Part shown: positions 53,302-61,950 of the stretch, piece by piece
Layout: each line of letters starts with the position of its first letter
Position numbering within the stretch: position 1 is the stretch's first letter
DNA from: Desulfosporosinus youngiae DSM 17734
GTDB taxonomy: Bacteria; Bacillota; Desulfitobacteriia; Desulfitobacteriales; Desulfitobacteriaceae
Length of the DNA stretch: 64,000 nt
Assembly: GCF_000244895.1 (NCBI RefSeq)
Contig: NZ_CM001441.1
Location: 4,554,198-4,618,197 of the forward strand
Direction of reading: 5' to 3'
The notes under the pieces: generated by a model
Seen by the model: the letters and a program-made list of their open reading frames with translations, nothing else
Database searches by the model: none
What the model was told of the DNA's origin: nothing
Position numbers and translations under genes: made by a program

Positions 53302-53598
53302 TCAGCTCCTTGCTAGTAATATAGCTTTAGCAAACCCTTGATCCAAAACAAGCACTGCTGAACGCGGCGAAAGTCCTATAGCACATCCTAATTCCAGTTT
53401 TGTCCCAGTGACAAGCACTGGTAATTTAATATCATTAGCCCACTGAGTATACTTTTTCTGTGCCCCGTGAGCATCTTCAGCTATGATAAGAAGAGATCCT
53501 TTTCTTTTTTTGACCATGGCTTCAATTTGAGCATCACCGGAAGCAATTTTACCAGCCCGTCGGGCAATTCCAATTAAGGATTGGATACGTGTATTCAC
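53302..53598 (-). CDS. ylxQ: L7Ae-family ribosomal protein YlxQ
   Basis: 98 residues of the L7Ae/L30e/S12e family (IGIARRAGKIASGDAQIEAMV, LIIAEDAHGAQKKY, LGCAIGLSPRSAVLVL). In Firmicutes it binds K-turns and RNase P. Start is GTG overlapping the ylxR stop by four bases. Conserved position between ylxR and infB. Confidence 0.93.
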   Translation of the reverse strand: MNTRIQSLIGIARRAGKIASGDAQIEAMVKKRKGSLLIIAEDAHGAQKKYTQWANDIKLPVLVTGTKLELGCAIGLSPRSAVLVLDQGFAKAILLARS

Positions 53599-53858
53599 GA
53601 AGATAGTTTTCCTTCCAAGTTCGCAAATACCTCTGGGTCTACATCCACTCCAAATGCTTTCCGGAAACGCCGCTCTTTGACAGCCGTTTGAAAACAGACC
53701 GAGCTAGGACAAAGGTATGCGCCACGACCATTCCGTTTTCCAGTGGGATCAAGCTCTACAATCCCTTCCGGAGTCCTTACAATTCGCAACAGCTCTTTTT
53801 TGGGCTTCATTTCCTGGCACCCCAAGCACATCCGCATCGGGACTTTTCGTGTCTTCAT
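53595..53858 (-). CDS. ylxR: YlxR-family nucleic-acid-binding protein
   Basis: 87 residues. Diagnostic motifs: PMRMCLGCQEMKPKKELLRIVR and GRGAYLC (DUF448). Encoded between nusA and ylxQ in the standard order; four bases after nusA. Confidence 0.95.
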   Translation of the reverse strand: MKTRKVPMRMCLGCQEMKPKKELLRIVRTPEGIVELDPTGKRNGRGAYLCPSSVCFQTAVKERRFRKAFGVDVDPEVFANLEGKLSS

Positions 53859-53862
53859 ACCA

Positions 53863-55233
53863 TCACCTCTTCCCTTTCTTTTTTCTTTCCTTAGAAGCTT
53901 CGGTATTATAGCCCGATAAATCTTCCCCGGCTTGATCCACTTCTTCGTCAGTAATTATCTCAAAGTCATCCATTTCAAGAGAGTCGAGTTCCTCTGCATA
54001 CCCGGCATAGGTTTCATCGTTTTTGTCGGTATTGTTTTCTGTAAGCTGCGAACCCGCTTCAATTGAGTCTTCTTCGTACTCTTGATAATCTTGAAAATCC
54101 TCTGTGTCTGTATAGTCATCATATTCTGAGTACTCCTCATAGTCGCCGTACTCATCATAAGTTTCATACTTCCCTTGCCCTTGGGGAATGATATTGTGAG
54201 CAATTGCTTGGGATTCACTTTTTATGTCAATCTTCCAGCCCGTAAGTTTAGCTGCCAGACGAGCATTTTGACCTTCTTTTCCAATGGCTAACGAAAGTTG
54301 ATAGTCAGGAACTACAACAATGGCGACTTTCTCATTGAGTTTTGGATAGACTTGCACTACTTTTGCCGGAGAAAGGGAATTAGCCACAAATTCCTGAGGA
54401 TCAATTGAAAAGTTCACAATGTCAATCTTTTCCCCTTTTAATTCTGTGACAATGGTCTGTACACGCACTCCTTTAGGTCCAACACAGGCTCCAACAGCAT
54501 CTACATTAGGATCACGTGAATAAACTGCAATTTTGGAGCGTGCCCCAGCTTCACGCGAAACCCCTTTTATTTCTACGATCCCGTCATGTATTTCAGGCAC
54601 TTCAAGCTCAAACAAACGTTTTATCAGCCCCGGATGGGTGCGAGACAGCATAATTTGCGGTCCCTTCGTTGTCTTCTTAACTTCTACAACATAGGTTTTG
54701 ATACGATCAAAGGATTGGTACACTTCTCCAGGTATTTGTTCCTGAGCGGGAAGTACCGCTTCTATCTTCCCTAAATCTACGATGACGTTCTTCTGTTCAT
54801 ACCGCTGGACGACACCGGTCACGATATCCCCTTCACGATTAACAAATTCATCGTATATCATGCCTCGTTCCGCTTCTCTAATGCGTTGTACAACAACCTG
54901 CTTCGCAGTTTGCGCCGCAATTCGTCCAAAATCACGAGGAGTTACTTCGTATTCAACAATGTCTTCAAGTTGGTAATTAGGATCGAGATTACGCGCCTCC
55001 ACCAAGCTAACCTGAGTCCGAGCATCCTCCACGATGTCTACAACGGTTTTACGGGCATAAACTTTAAACTCACCGGTTAAGCGATCAATCAGAACTCGAA
55101 CATTTTGTAAGGATCCGAAATTCTTCTTGTATGCTGAAATCAGTGCTGCCTCAATTGCCTCAAACAGAATCTCTGCAGAAATTCCCCGTCCTTTTTCCAA
55201 GTCGTGAAGGGCCTCGATGAACTCCATATTCAT
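53863..55233 (-). CDS. nusA: Transcription termination/antitermination factor NusA with acidic tail
   Basis: 456 residues. N-terminal RNAP-binding domain (1-125), S1 domain (about 135-200, VVQRYEQKNVIVDLGKIEAVLP), two KH domains (GACVGPKGVRVQTIV; AIGKEGQNARLAAKLTGWKIDI). After residue 350 comes a Tyr/Asp/Glu-rich tail (YDEYGDYEEYSEYDDY and onward) of about 100 residues ending in a basic cluster KERKKKGKR. Related Firmicute NusA proteins usually stop shortly after the second KH domain, so the tail is unusual. Confidence 0.96.
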   Translation of the reverse strand: MNMEFIEALHDLEKGRGISAEILFEAIEAALISAYKKNFGSLQNVRVLIDRLTGEFKVYARKTVVDIVEDARTQVSLVEARNLDPNYQLEDIVEYEVTPRDFGRIAAQTAKQVVVQRIREAERGMIYDEFVNREGDIVTGVVQRYEQKNVIVDLGKIEAVLPAQEQIPGEVYQSFDRIKTYVVEVKKTTKGPQIMLSRTHPGLIKRLFELEVPEIHDGIVEIKGVSREAGARSKIAVYSRDPNVDAVGACVGPKGVRVQTIVTELKGEKIDIVNFSIDPQEFVANSLSPAKVVQVYPKLNEKVAIVVVPDYQLSLAIGKEGQNARLAAKLTGWKIDIKSESQAIAHNIIPQGQGKYETYDEYGDYEEYSEYDDYTDTEDFQDYQEYEEDSIEAGSQLTENNTDKNDETYAGYAEELDSLEMDDFEIITDEEVDQAGEDLSGYNTEASKERKKKGKR

Positions 55234-55270
55234 TTTTCCTTGTTCCTCCTTATTCTATTGTGCAAGTAAT

Positions 55271-55729
55271 TTAAAAATCCAGTGCCAAATGAGCTTTCTT
55301 TACCAAAATGCGTGGAATAGCGACGCGCTCATCATTGTATTCTAAAACGATTTCATCGTTAATTAGTCCAACAAGATTTCCCGTGAATTTCTTGAATCCT
55401 TGAAAAAGAGACGTCGTATGCACCATAACCAAACTTCCCTGAAAACGAACAAAGTCCTCTTCCTTTTTAAGCGGACGTTCAAGTCCAGGAGAAGACACTT
55501 CCAGCATGTAGGCTTGAGGAATAGGATTTTTCCGATCCAACATTTCACTCACAACGTGGCTGATAGATGAACAATCATCCATGTCTACACCACCGTCTTT
55601 ATCTATGTAAAGGCGCAAATACCAATGCGCACCTTCTCTCACGTACTCAACGTCGATCAATTCAAGCCCTTTTTCTTCTACAATAGGCTCAACCATGATG
55701 TGAATTTGTTGTTCTATTGATTTATTCAT
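55271..55729 (-). CDS. rimP: Ribosome maturation factor RimP
   Basis: 152 residues; needed for 30S assembly. Recognised from EKGLELIDVEYVREG, LRLYIDKDGGVDMDDCS and YMLEVSSPGLERPLKKEEDF. First gene of the rimP-nusA-ylxR-ylxQ-infB-rbfA-nrnA-truB-ribF operon. A promoter candidate lies at 55802-55829. Confidence 0.96.
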   Translation of the reverse strand: MNKSIEQQIHIMVEPIVEEKGLELIDVEYVREGAHWYLRLYIDKDGGVDMDDCSSISHVVSEMLDRKNPIPQAYMLEVSSPGLERPLKKEEDFVRFQGSLVMVHTTSLFQGFKKFTGNLVGLINDEIVLEYNDERVAIPRILVKKAHLALDF

Positions 55730-55748
55730 CTGAAATCGCTCCTTTAAA

Positions 55749-55820
55749 ACGTAACGTAACGAACATTCTTCTTTCTCATAGTCTGACGAAGATACCTTAA
55801 AGTTATACTTTACGTTACGT
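55749..55820. repeat. Inverted ACGTAACGTAA repeat flanking the rimP promoter start
   Basis: ACGTAACGTAA (55749-55759) and its exact reverse complement (55810-55820) flank 50 bases. The right arm lies within the promoter spacer; the left arm is about 20 bases from the rimP start. The arms could close a hairpin in the leader or be operator half sites. Confidence 0.5.
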
Positions 55821-55829
55821 ATTGGACAA
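55802..55829 (-). promoter_or_regulatory. Probable sigma-A promoter of the rimP-nusA-infB operon
   Basis: Minus strand TTGTCC (55824-55829) and TATAAC (55802-55807) with a 16-base spacer. Upstream (55834-55858) is a hairpin AAGGAG-GGGTT/AACCC-CTCCTT. The rest of the gap to 56094 holds no gene; it is AT-rich and includes a 16-base exact match to the ribF 3' end at 55902-55917. Confidence 0.5.
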
Positions 55830-56094
55830 ACGAAGGAGCGGGTTAGAACCCACTCCTTACCATCAAGACTACAAATTTCCTTATACTAATATAGCATATT
55901 CATTGGAACTGTGCAACCTACTACTAATTTAGAATTTAAAGCATTCGCCGCATTTCCACACATCTGAACCGAAAAGCTTACCGCAATTTGATATTCATCA
56001 GCTATAATATTCTTCGAACCATTAATTATAAACTTAGTGATCCCGTTCAGCTAAAGCCGAACATTAATACTCCCGAAAGCTTCAGTTGACTTTA

Positions 56095-57195
56095 TTAATA
56101 TCGTGTCGAAAGTTTAGCATTAATCCGACTTATGATCTTAATAACTGTGGCATCCAAGGATGTTTCATTCTTTAATCTTGCTGACGGTATCCAGAAAGTA
56201 ATAACTTTTTTCCTATTCTTTTTTAAATAAGTGTAGATTATTTGCGCTTCATCAATATCCTGAGGGGTTAACTTACCAAAATCAAGTTTATCTATATCCA
56301 GAAACTTTTCCCGGATCATCCGGCTTAGGGACTGTCTCATCTCTATACTGTCTGAGCTTACTCCATCAATCATTTTTCCATAAAGCAACTTATTTCCTTT
56401 GATCAGGAACAATTTAGCACGATCATCGTCTAAGAATTCGACTGCTAAGATATTTCTATTTTTACTTGATGACTGAACTAACGTTTGTTTTCCAATAACA
56501 TGCCTCAGACCTAAGTAATACTCTCTATACTTGGCCGCTTTTTCAAATTTAAGATTTTCAATAGCTGTGTCCAATTGTTGAGAAAGTTCCTGGACAGGTA
56601 GGAAATCATTTCCATTGAGAAGCTGTTGTATTTTTTCAATGTAATCCCAATACTCATCAGGTTGTACTTGCCCGGTACAAACCCCTAAACACCTACCCAA
56701 CTGCCGAAACAAGCAGCCATTAGTACTCTTGACTAATCTAGGACTAGTACATTTTCGAATAGGGTAAAAATCATTTAGGTATTTTACAGCATTCTCTACC
56801 TGATGCGAACTGGTGAATGGACCAAAATATAGAGCATCTTCGTCCGCCTTTTCATTTACGACAATCACCTTCGGGTATTGTTCGGCTGGTATCTTTATAT
56901 AAAGATATTTCTTAAAGTTCTTCATTTGCCTGTTATACCGGGGTTTTATTTTCTTAATAAGGTAGCATTCTTCAATTAAGGCATCCAACTCAGTATCCGT
57001 AACTTGATAATTGAACCTATGAATATGCTGTATCATTTCTTCAACTTTTGGATCTCTATCCTTTTGGTAATGAAAATATTGAGATATCCTGTTTTTTAAA
57101 TCCTTAGCCTTTCCGACATAGATTACATTGCCCAATAAATCGAGCATCATATAAACACCTGGTCTTTTTGGAAGTTGCTTGAGTTCCTCTTTCAA
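56095..57195 (-). CDS. UvrC-like GIY-YIG nuclease (short form)
   Basis: 366 residues. An N-terminal GIY-YIG domain (KRPGVYMMLDLLGNVIYVGKA, residues 9-29) and the UvrC Cys region (RPLVKSTNGCL-like, CLGVC) are present, with a UVR-like helix pair (LEKFEKAAKYREY type). It lacks the C-terminal RNase H-like nuclease and HhH domains of full UvrC (about 600 residues), so it resembles Cho-type or stand-alone UvrC homologues. Role is probably DNA repair or element-associated cleavage. It lies in the slot between rimP and proS, often occupied by polC. Confidence 0.8.
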   Translation of the reverse strand: MKEELKQLPKRPGVYMMLDLLGNVIYVGKAKDLKNRISQYFHYQKDRDPKVEEMIQHIHRFNYQVTDTELDALIEECYLIKKIKPRYNRQMKNFKKYLYIKIPAEQYPKVIVVNEKADEDALYFGPFTSSHQVENAVKYLNDFYPIRKCTSPRLVKSTNGCLFRQLGRCLGVCTGQVQPDEYWDYIEKIQQLLNGNDFLPVQELSQQLDTAIENLKFEKAAKYREYYLGLRHVIGKQTLVQSSSKNRNILAVEFLDDDRAKLFLIKGNKLLYGKMIDGVSSDSIEMRQSLSRMIREKFLDIDKLDFGKLTPQDIDEAQIIYTYLKKNRKKVITFWIPSARLKNETSLDATVIKIISRINAKLSTRY

Positions 57196-57304
57196 AATCT
57201 TTGTCTCCGTAAGATTTTCTTAGACTACCTATTATTATAGCATACCGCATTTTCATTGGCATGAGTTCACTACCATAGGAATGGTGAAAAAGTGTCCCCT
57301 TGCC

Positions 57305-58129
57305 CTATCTGACCCAGAGATTCATGTCTTCAAAAGAACCTGCGATATGACAATTGTTAATCAGGCGTCCTTGATATCTATAGCCAAGTTTATGGAATAC
57401 CCTGTTTATTCCAAAAGACCGGGCACGTGCTAAAGTGTAGATGTTAAATGAACCTAACTTTTGAACTTCCTGTTCTAAAATAACTAATAAGCGTTCCGTT
57501 AAGGAATGGCCACGGTATTCTTCTATCGTAGCACAATCTGTCATTTCACAACGGTTAAAAACTGGGTCAGGGTAAGCAGCTGAAACGGCAATCAGCCTCT
57601 CTTGTAAAAATGCACCGGCAAAAATGTTCCCATTCTGTATCAGGGAGGCAATATATTGTGGGTACATAGAAGTGGGATAACTCGTAAAAACCCGGGTTAA
57701 TACTTGTGATATTTGTTCAGCAAAGGATTCATTTAAGAGTTTTAACTCCATTCCGTGAGGCAAGGCTTGTAACTGTCTCGTAGGTTCTGTCCGAACAGCA
57801 TGAATAAGATCGTTCTCTGCTTGTAACTTATTGGATTGACCTCTTACCTTACTGACATAATAGGCGAGACTGACCGAAAATTCCTTACCGTTACCTCGGA
57901 AAATATGGCCTTCGGTACAAAAGCCAGCCTTTAAAAATTCGGGAACATCTGTCGGAAATGTCCATAGCCAGATTTTCTCCAGCTTCTTTTTTACCGCGAA
58001 ATCAATGAGCTGTCTGCTAAACAAAGACGGCTTTAAACCTCGTGTATAGCCATTGATAACCAAACGTTTATTCCTTTCATCCATAAGGATGTGGCTTGAG
58101 AAATTATCTGGATTCAGAGTATTAAGCAT
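57305..58129 (-). CDS. ablB: Beta-lysine N-acetyltransferase
   Basis: GNAT-family enzyme (274 residues) acetylating beta-lysine to the compatible solute N-epsilon-acetyl-beta-lysine. Motifs: LWTFPTDVPEFLKAGFCTEG in the N-terminal half and the GNAT acetyl-CoA site (TIEEYRGHSLTERLL). Overlaps ablA by 8 bases, the standard ablAB pairing, which supports the call. Confidence 0.88.
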   Translation of the reverse strand: MLNTLNPDNFSSHILMDERNKRLVINGYTRGLKPSLFSRQLIDFAVKKKLEKIWLWTFPTDVPEFLKAGFCTEGHIFRGNGKEFSVSLAYYVSKVRGQSNKLQAENDLIHAVRTEPTRQLQALPHGMELKLLNESFAEQISQVLTRVFTSYPTSMYPQYIASLIQNGNIFAGAFLQERLIAVSAAYPDPVFNRCEMTDCATIEEYRGHSLTERLLVILEQEVQKLGSFNIYTLARARSFGINRVFHKLGYRYQGRLINNCHIAGSFEDMNLWVR

Positions 58130-59402
58130 TTGCCTTTCCTCCGTAACTGCCGGAAACTTTTCTCCTCTCCAATCGCATATTATCCTGAGGTATCAGACTG
58201 ATTCGTTCCCCTCTCAGCAATTTAGCAAGACCAGTCTGGCGCTTTTTCGAGCTGGTACAGACCTCAGAGCATGTCTTGCAACGGCTTGCTTTATTTTCCG
58301 GTTCCTGGTATACGGTGATAACACCTTCATAATTACGCAGAATGACTTTATCGTTTGAATGCAAAATCATATAGTTGGGTTGAAGGGGGATTTTCCCGCC
58401 TCCTCCTGGGGCATCAACAACAAAGGTGGGAACGGCGAAACCGGAAGTGTGCCCTCTTAACATTTCGATAATTTCCAAGCCTGTACTGACGGATGTCCTG
58501 AAATGCTCAATGCCAGTAGATAAGTCGCATTGATACAAGTAGTAGGGCCTTACCCGGCATTTTACTAGTTCATGAACCAGCTTTTTCATAATTATAGAAC
58601 AATCATTGATTCCTTTAAGCAAAACCGATTGGTTTCCAAGCGGAATTCCTGCATTAGCTAGTTTATTGAGGGCATTGCGGGCTTCAGCTGTAAGCTCCTG
58701 GGGATGATTAAAGTGTGTGTTGATCCAAATCGGGTGGTATTTTTGCAAAACCCCCACGAGGTGATCCGTAATGCGCATAGGAAGAACGACTGGGGTTCTT
58801 GTCCCAATACGGATAATCTCAACATGCGGAATTGCACGCAGATTCGACAAAATATACTCCAAGCGCTCATCAGAGAGGGTTAATGGATCTCCTCCCGATA
58901 TGAGGACATCACGTATTTGATGATTGGAACGAATATATTCCAAGGCAGCCTTAAAGCGATTTAAAGGTAACGCCTGGTCTGTCTGTCCTGCCATTCTTCT
59001 TCTGGTACAATGTCTGCAATACATGGAGCATTGATCCGTTACCAGCAGCAGAACACGGTCAGGATAGCGGTGTGTCAGTCCACGTACAGGTGAATCGGCC
59101 TCTTCATGCAGCGGGTCTTCTAAATCACATGAGGATTTGTTTAACTCATGAATTGAAGGCACTGCTTGTTTTCTAATGGGACATTCCGAATCCTGGGGAT
59201 TTATTAAGGAAAAATAGTAAGGTGTGATTGACATGCGGAAATTACCTAGGCAACGCTTAATTTGATCTGCTTCCGCGGCAGGGAGAGACATAACTTTGAG
59301 CAATTCCTCCTGGGTTGAAATTCTATTAGACATTTGCCAATGATAATCATTCCATTGCTCGTCAGTTATATGTGGCCATAACTTCAGTCGTTGTTCGTTC
59401 AT
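58122..59402 (-). CDS. ablA: Lysine 2,3-aminomutase
   Basis: Radical-SAM, PLP-dependent conversion of L-lysine to L-beta-lysine. CxxxCxxC cluster motif CSMYCRHC (about 134-141), followed by TRRRMAG; PLP Lys region LLKGINDC; SAM motif SGGDPL. About 426 residues. The start at 59402 follows GAGGAGG; the frame remains open to 59513 upstream. With ablB it makes an osmolyte known from methanogens and some salt-tolerant bacteria. Confidence 0.93.
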   Translation of the reverse strand: MNEQRLKLWPHITDEQWNDYHWQMSNRISTQEELLKVMSLPAAEADQIKRCLGNFRMSITPYYFSLINPQDSECPIRKQAVPSIHELNKSSCDLEDPLHEEADSPVRGLTHRYPDRVLLLVTDQCSMYCRHCTRRRMAGQTDQALPLNRFKAALEYIRSNHQIRDVLISGGDPLTLSDERLEYILSNLRAIPHVEIIRIGTRTPVVLPMRITDHLVGVLQKYHPIWINTHFNHPQELTAEARNALNKLANAGIPLGNQSVLLKGINDCSIIMKKLVHELVKCRVRPYYLYQCDLSTGIEHFRTSVSTGLEIIEMLRGHTSGFAVPTFVVDAPGGGGKIPLQPNYMILHSNDKVILRNYEGVITVYQEPENKASRCKTCSEVCTSSKKRQTGLAKLLRGERISLIPQDNMRLERRKVSGSYGGKANA

Positions 59403-59534
59403 TTGTTCTACCTCCTCGTCTTTTACAAGAGTTATGCACTCTGTTATCAACAGCGCCAGGCTCGGTTTCATAAAAACTTGGCCTAACACTAAGGAACAAT
59501 CGATAGCGCACAAACACTAACAACCCCATGTGTA

Positions 59535-59563
59535 ATCATAAGTTGTCTGTTAGTAAATGTCAA
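59535..59563 (-). promoter_or_regulatory. Sigma-A promoter of ablAB
   Basis: Minus strand TTGACA (59558-59563) and TATGAT (59535-59540) with a 17-base spacer, a near-consensus promoter. Leader of about 125 bases to the ablA ATG. Confidence 0.78.
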
Positions 59564-59596
59564 CCCCCTGCTCTTGTAATATTTACCACAATTTTG

Positions 59597-59947
59597 TCAT
59601 AACAGGTTCTCAGTTCCTAATTTACTTCCTACCCTATGGAATTTTTTATTGGACAGCAGGGTCTGCGTCCATTCATTGACCGCTTGCCCGAGTTCCTGAT
59701 TGGTCATTCCCTGGATATCCCTATCGAGGATAAATTGCGCCCGTTCAAATTCGGATCCGGATCCGAATTTGAGGAGGTAAGTTATCCGTCAGCCGCCTTC
59801 CGGTCTCAACGGCGGCGCAAGGCAAACCCTCTCAGCCTGGTATTTGATCAGGTTAATTTCAGCCGCGATTACCTGGGTGGTGCGTCCACTGATGACATCA
59901 GTTCCTGTATCAGTCGTGGATATCACACTCCTGGGGGCTAATTTCAC
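59597..59947 (-). pseudogene. Degenerate gene remnant, N-terminus resembling DUF3102
   Basis: On the minus strand, GTG at 59947 opens a 52-codon frame containing GRTTQVIAAEINLIKYQ, resembling the start of DUF3102 proteins (phage/plasmid-type), then stops. A second frame after the palindrome at 59745-59772 reads FERAQFILDRDIQGMTNQEL and continues to a stop at 59597. The two pieces are not in one frame. No ribosome site of note. The rest of the 59564-60077 gap holds only the hairpin at 59963-60023. Confidence 0.45.
59745..59772. repeat. Perfect 28-base palindrome
   Basis: The sequence is its own reverse complement over 28 bases, centred between two adjacent GGATCC hexamers (arms TCAAATTCGGATCC). 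It lies at the break between the two parts of the degenerate gene at 59597-59947, so it could be a deletion/insertion scar or a protein-binding site. Confidence 0.85.
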
Positions 59948-59962
59948 TCATAGGATATCTAG

Positions 59963-60023
59963 TTTTATACAGGAAAGTACCCTGCTGTCTGGTCAAGACA
60001 GCAGGGTACTTTCCTGTATAAAA
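59963..60023 (-). terminator. Very long perfect hairpin downstream of proS
   Basis: A 28-base arm (59963-59990, ending CCCTGCTGTCT) pairs without mismatch with 59996-60023 around a five-base loop GGTCA; the ends are TTTTATA/TATAAAA. It lies 55 bases after the proS stop and can act as a bidirectional terminator. The stem is much longer than usual, so it may have spread as a repeat element. Confidence 0.75.
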
Positions 60024-60077
60024 CAGTATATTAGGATAAGAGTTAACAAGCTCAGCTTGTGCTACCAAAGAGTAGGA

Positions 60078-61811
60078 CTAGCACTGTAAAGCTTTTTCAA
60101 TCATGGTTTTTACCTGTTGAGCAAGGTCTTCTGCCTTCACCAGCTGAGTCTCACCAGATTTGCGTTCTCTCAGTTCAACTTGACCATTAGCCAGAGTTTT
60201 GCTTCCCAGGGTTACCCGCAAAGGATATCCGACCAAATCGGCATCTTTAAATTTCACACCCGCGCGTTCATCGCGATCATCGAGAACGACTTCCACGCCA
60301 AGACTCTTAAGCTCCTGATAAAGTTTATCCGCGGTCTCCACGACTAAGGTATCTTTCGTGCTTGCTGTTACAATGACACATTGGTAGGGAGCAATGGGCA
60401 TAGGCCAGACAATGCCAAACTCATCATGATTTTGTTCGATGGCAGCGGCAATTGTTCTGCTTACGCCAACACCGTAGCAACCCATCACACAACTTTTCTC
60501 TACTCCCTTTTCATCTAAAAAGTTTGCTCCCAGTGCTTTACTGTACTTTGTTCCCAGTTTAAACACTTGGCCTACTTCAATTCCCCGAGCTTCTTTAAGG
60601 GGAGCACCACATTTGAGACAAGCTTCGCCAGGCTCAACCATCCGTAAATCCAGGACCTGGTCAATGCGGAAATCCCTCCCGGAAACAACATCAACATAGT
60701 GATGTTCCGCTTTGTTGGCTCCACACACAGCCTTTTTCATGAGAGGAACCTCTGCGTCAGCGACAACCATAAGCCCTTCAGGCACCTTAACAGGCCCTAC
60801 AGAACCCGGCCCGCACCCCATAATCTCCTCAACTACCTCGGGGGAGGCTAGTTGGAGGGATACAAATCCACCTAAAGCGTTGTTTAATTTAATTTCATTC
60901 AGGGTTCGGTCTCCGCGGACCAAGACCAAAAAGGTCTTCTCATCTCCTTGATACAATAAGGACTTAACTAAGGTGGTCTTCGGTACTGCCAAGAACTCAC
61001 TAATGTCCTCAATCGTCTTGACTCCCGGTGTAGATACTAGCTTCATTTCTCCTTCAGGAGATATATCTTCGACCGCTTGGGGACGGCATTCGGATTTTTC
61101 CGTATTGGCAGCGTAATCACACCCTGAGCAATAAACCACTGAATTTTCTCCTGAATCGGCCAGAACCATAAATTCATGAGATCCGCCTGTCCCTCCAATA
61201 GCACCAGGGTCTGCTTCAACTGGACGATAGGTTAACCCGCAACGAGAAAAGATACGGCAATAAGCATCGTACATTTTCTGATAACTCTCATGCAAACCTG
61301 CCTCATCACGGTCAAATGAATAGAGATCTTTCATCACGAATTCCCGGCCGCGCATTAACCCGAAACGCGGGCGTCGCTCATCCCGGTACTTATTTTGAAT
61401 TTGATAAAGAAGCAGCGGCAGTTGTTTATAAGACCGGATTTCACCACGCACAAGGTCGGTAATAATTTCTTCGTGGGTTGGGCCAAGGCAGAATTCTCGA
61501 TTATGGCGGTCATTTAGGCGAAATAACTCTGCGCCATAGACATCCCAGCGTCCGCTCTCCTTCCATAATTCCGCTGGCTGCATAATTGGCATAAGGATTT
61601 CTTGTCCGCCTCTGGCATCCATTTCTTCCCGCACAATCGCTTCAATCTTTTTTAGCACTCGTAATCCTAAGGGCAAATAAGTGTATAAACCCGATGCCGA
61701 TTTACGAATTAAACCTGCCCGAACCATCAGTTGATGGCTGATAACCTCAGCTTCAGCTGGCACCTCGCGGAGTGTAGGATTTAATAGTTGACTGACAAGC
61801 ATGTTGTCCAT
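60078..61811 (-). CDS. proS: Prolyl-tRNA synthetase
   Basis: 577 residues, bacterial ProS type with the editing (YbaK-like) insertion in the middle (about 240-390, [15 protein letters not shown]). Class II motifs: [20 protein letters not shown], motif 2 [17 protein letters not shown], and motif 3 [15 protein letters not shown]-terminal anticodon-binding domain. Usually precedes polC and rimP in Firmicutes; polC is not in this window. Confidence 0.97.
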   Translation of the reverse strand: MDNMLVSQLLNPTLREVPAEAEVISHQLMVRAGLIRKSASGLYTYLPLGLRVLKKIEAIVREEMDARGGQEILMPIMQPAELWKESGRWDVYGAELFRLNDRHNREFCLGPTHEEIITDLVRGEIRSYKQLPLLLYQIQNKYRDERRPRFGLMRGREFVMKDLYSFDRDEAGLHESYQKMYDAYCRIFSRCGLTYRPVEADPGAIGGTGGSHEFMVLADSGENSVVYCSGCDYAANTEKSECRPQAVEDISPEGEMKLVSTPGVKTIEDISEFLAVPKTTLVKSLLYQGDEKTFLVLVRGDRTLNEIKLNNALGGFVSLQLASPEVVEEIMGCGPGSVGPVKVPEGLMVVADAEVPLMKKAVCGANKAEHHYVDVVSGRDFRIDQVLDLRMVEPGEACLKCGAPLKEARGIEVGQVFKLGTKYSKALGANFLDEKGVEKSCVMGCYGVGVSRTIAAAIEQNHDEFGIVWPMPIAPYQCVIVTASTKDTLVVETADKLYQELKSLGVEVVLDDRDERAGVKFKDADLVGYPLRVTLGSKTLANGQVELRERKSGETQLVKAEDLAQQVKTMIEKALQC

Positions 61812-61950
61812 TCCTTTCCGTTATGATTTTGCTTTTTTATCAGTTTCGCAAATAAATTCTCTAAGTATATCATCGATTTTCTATATAAATGTAGGTAATC
61901 TATCGTTTTTTTAATTTATTAGAAGTGCCAGTGTTGGATAGCAGCGTCGC

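Noticed and set aside
59597-59947. Intact small gene on either strand (such as the 101-codon plus-strand frame starting at 59636)
   Set aside because: The plus-strand frame has no ribosome site and runs opposite better-matching minus-strand fragments; the minus frames are broken.
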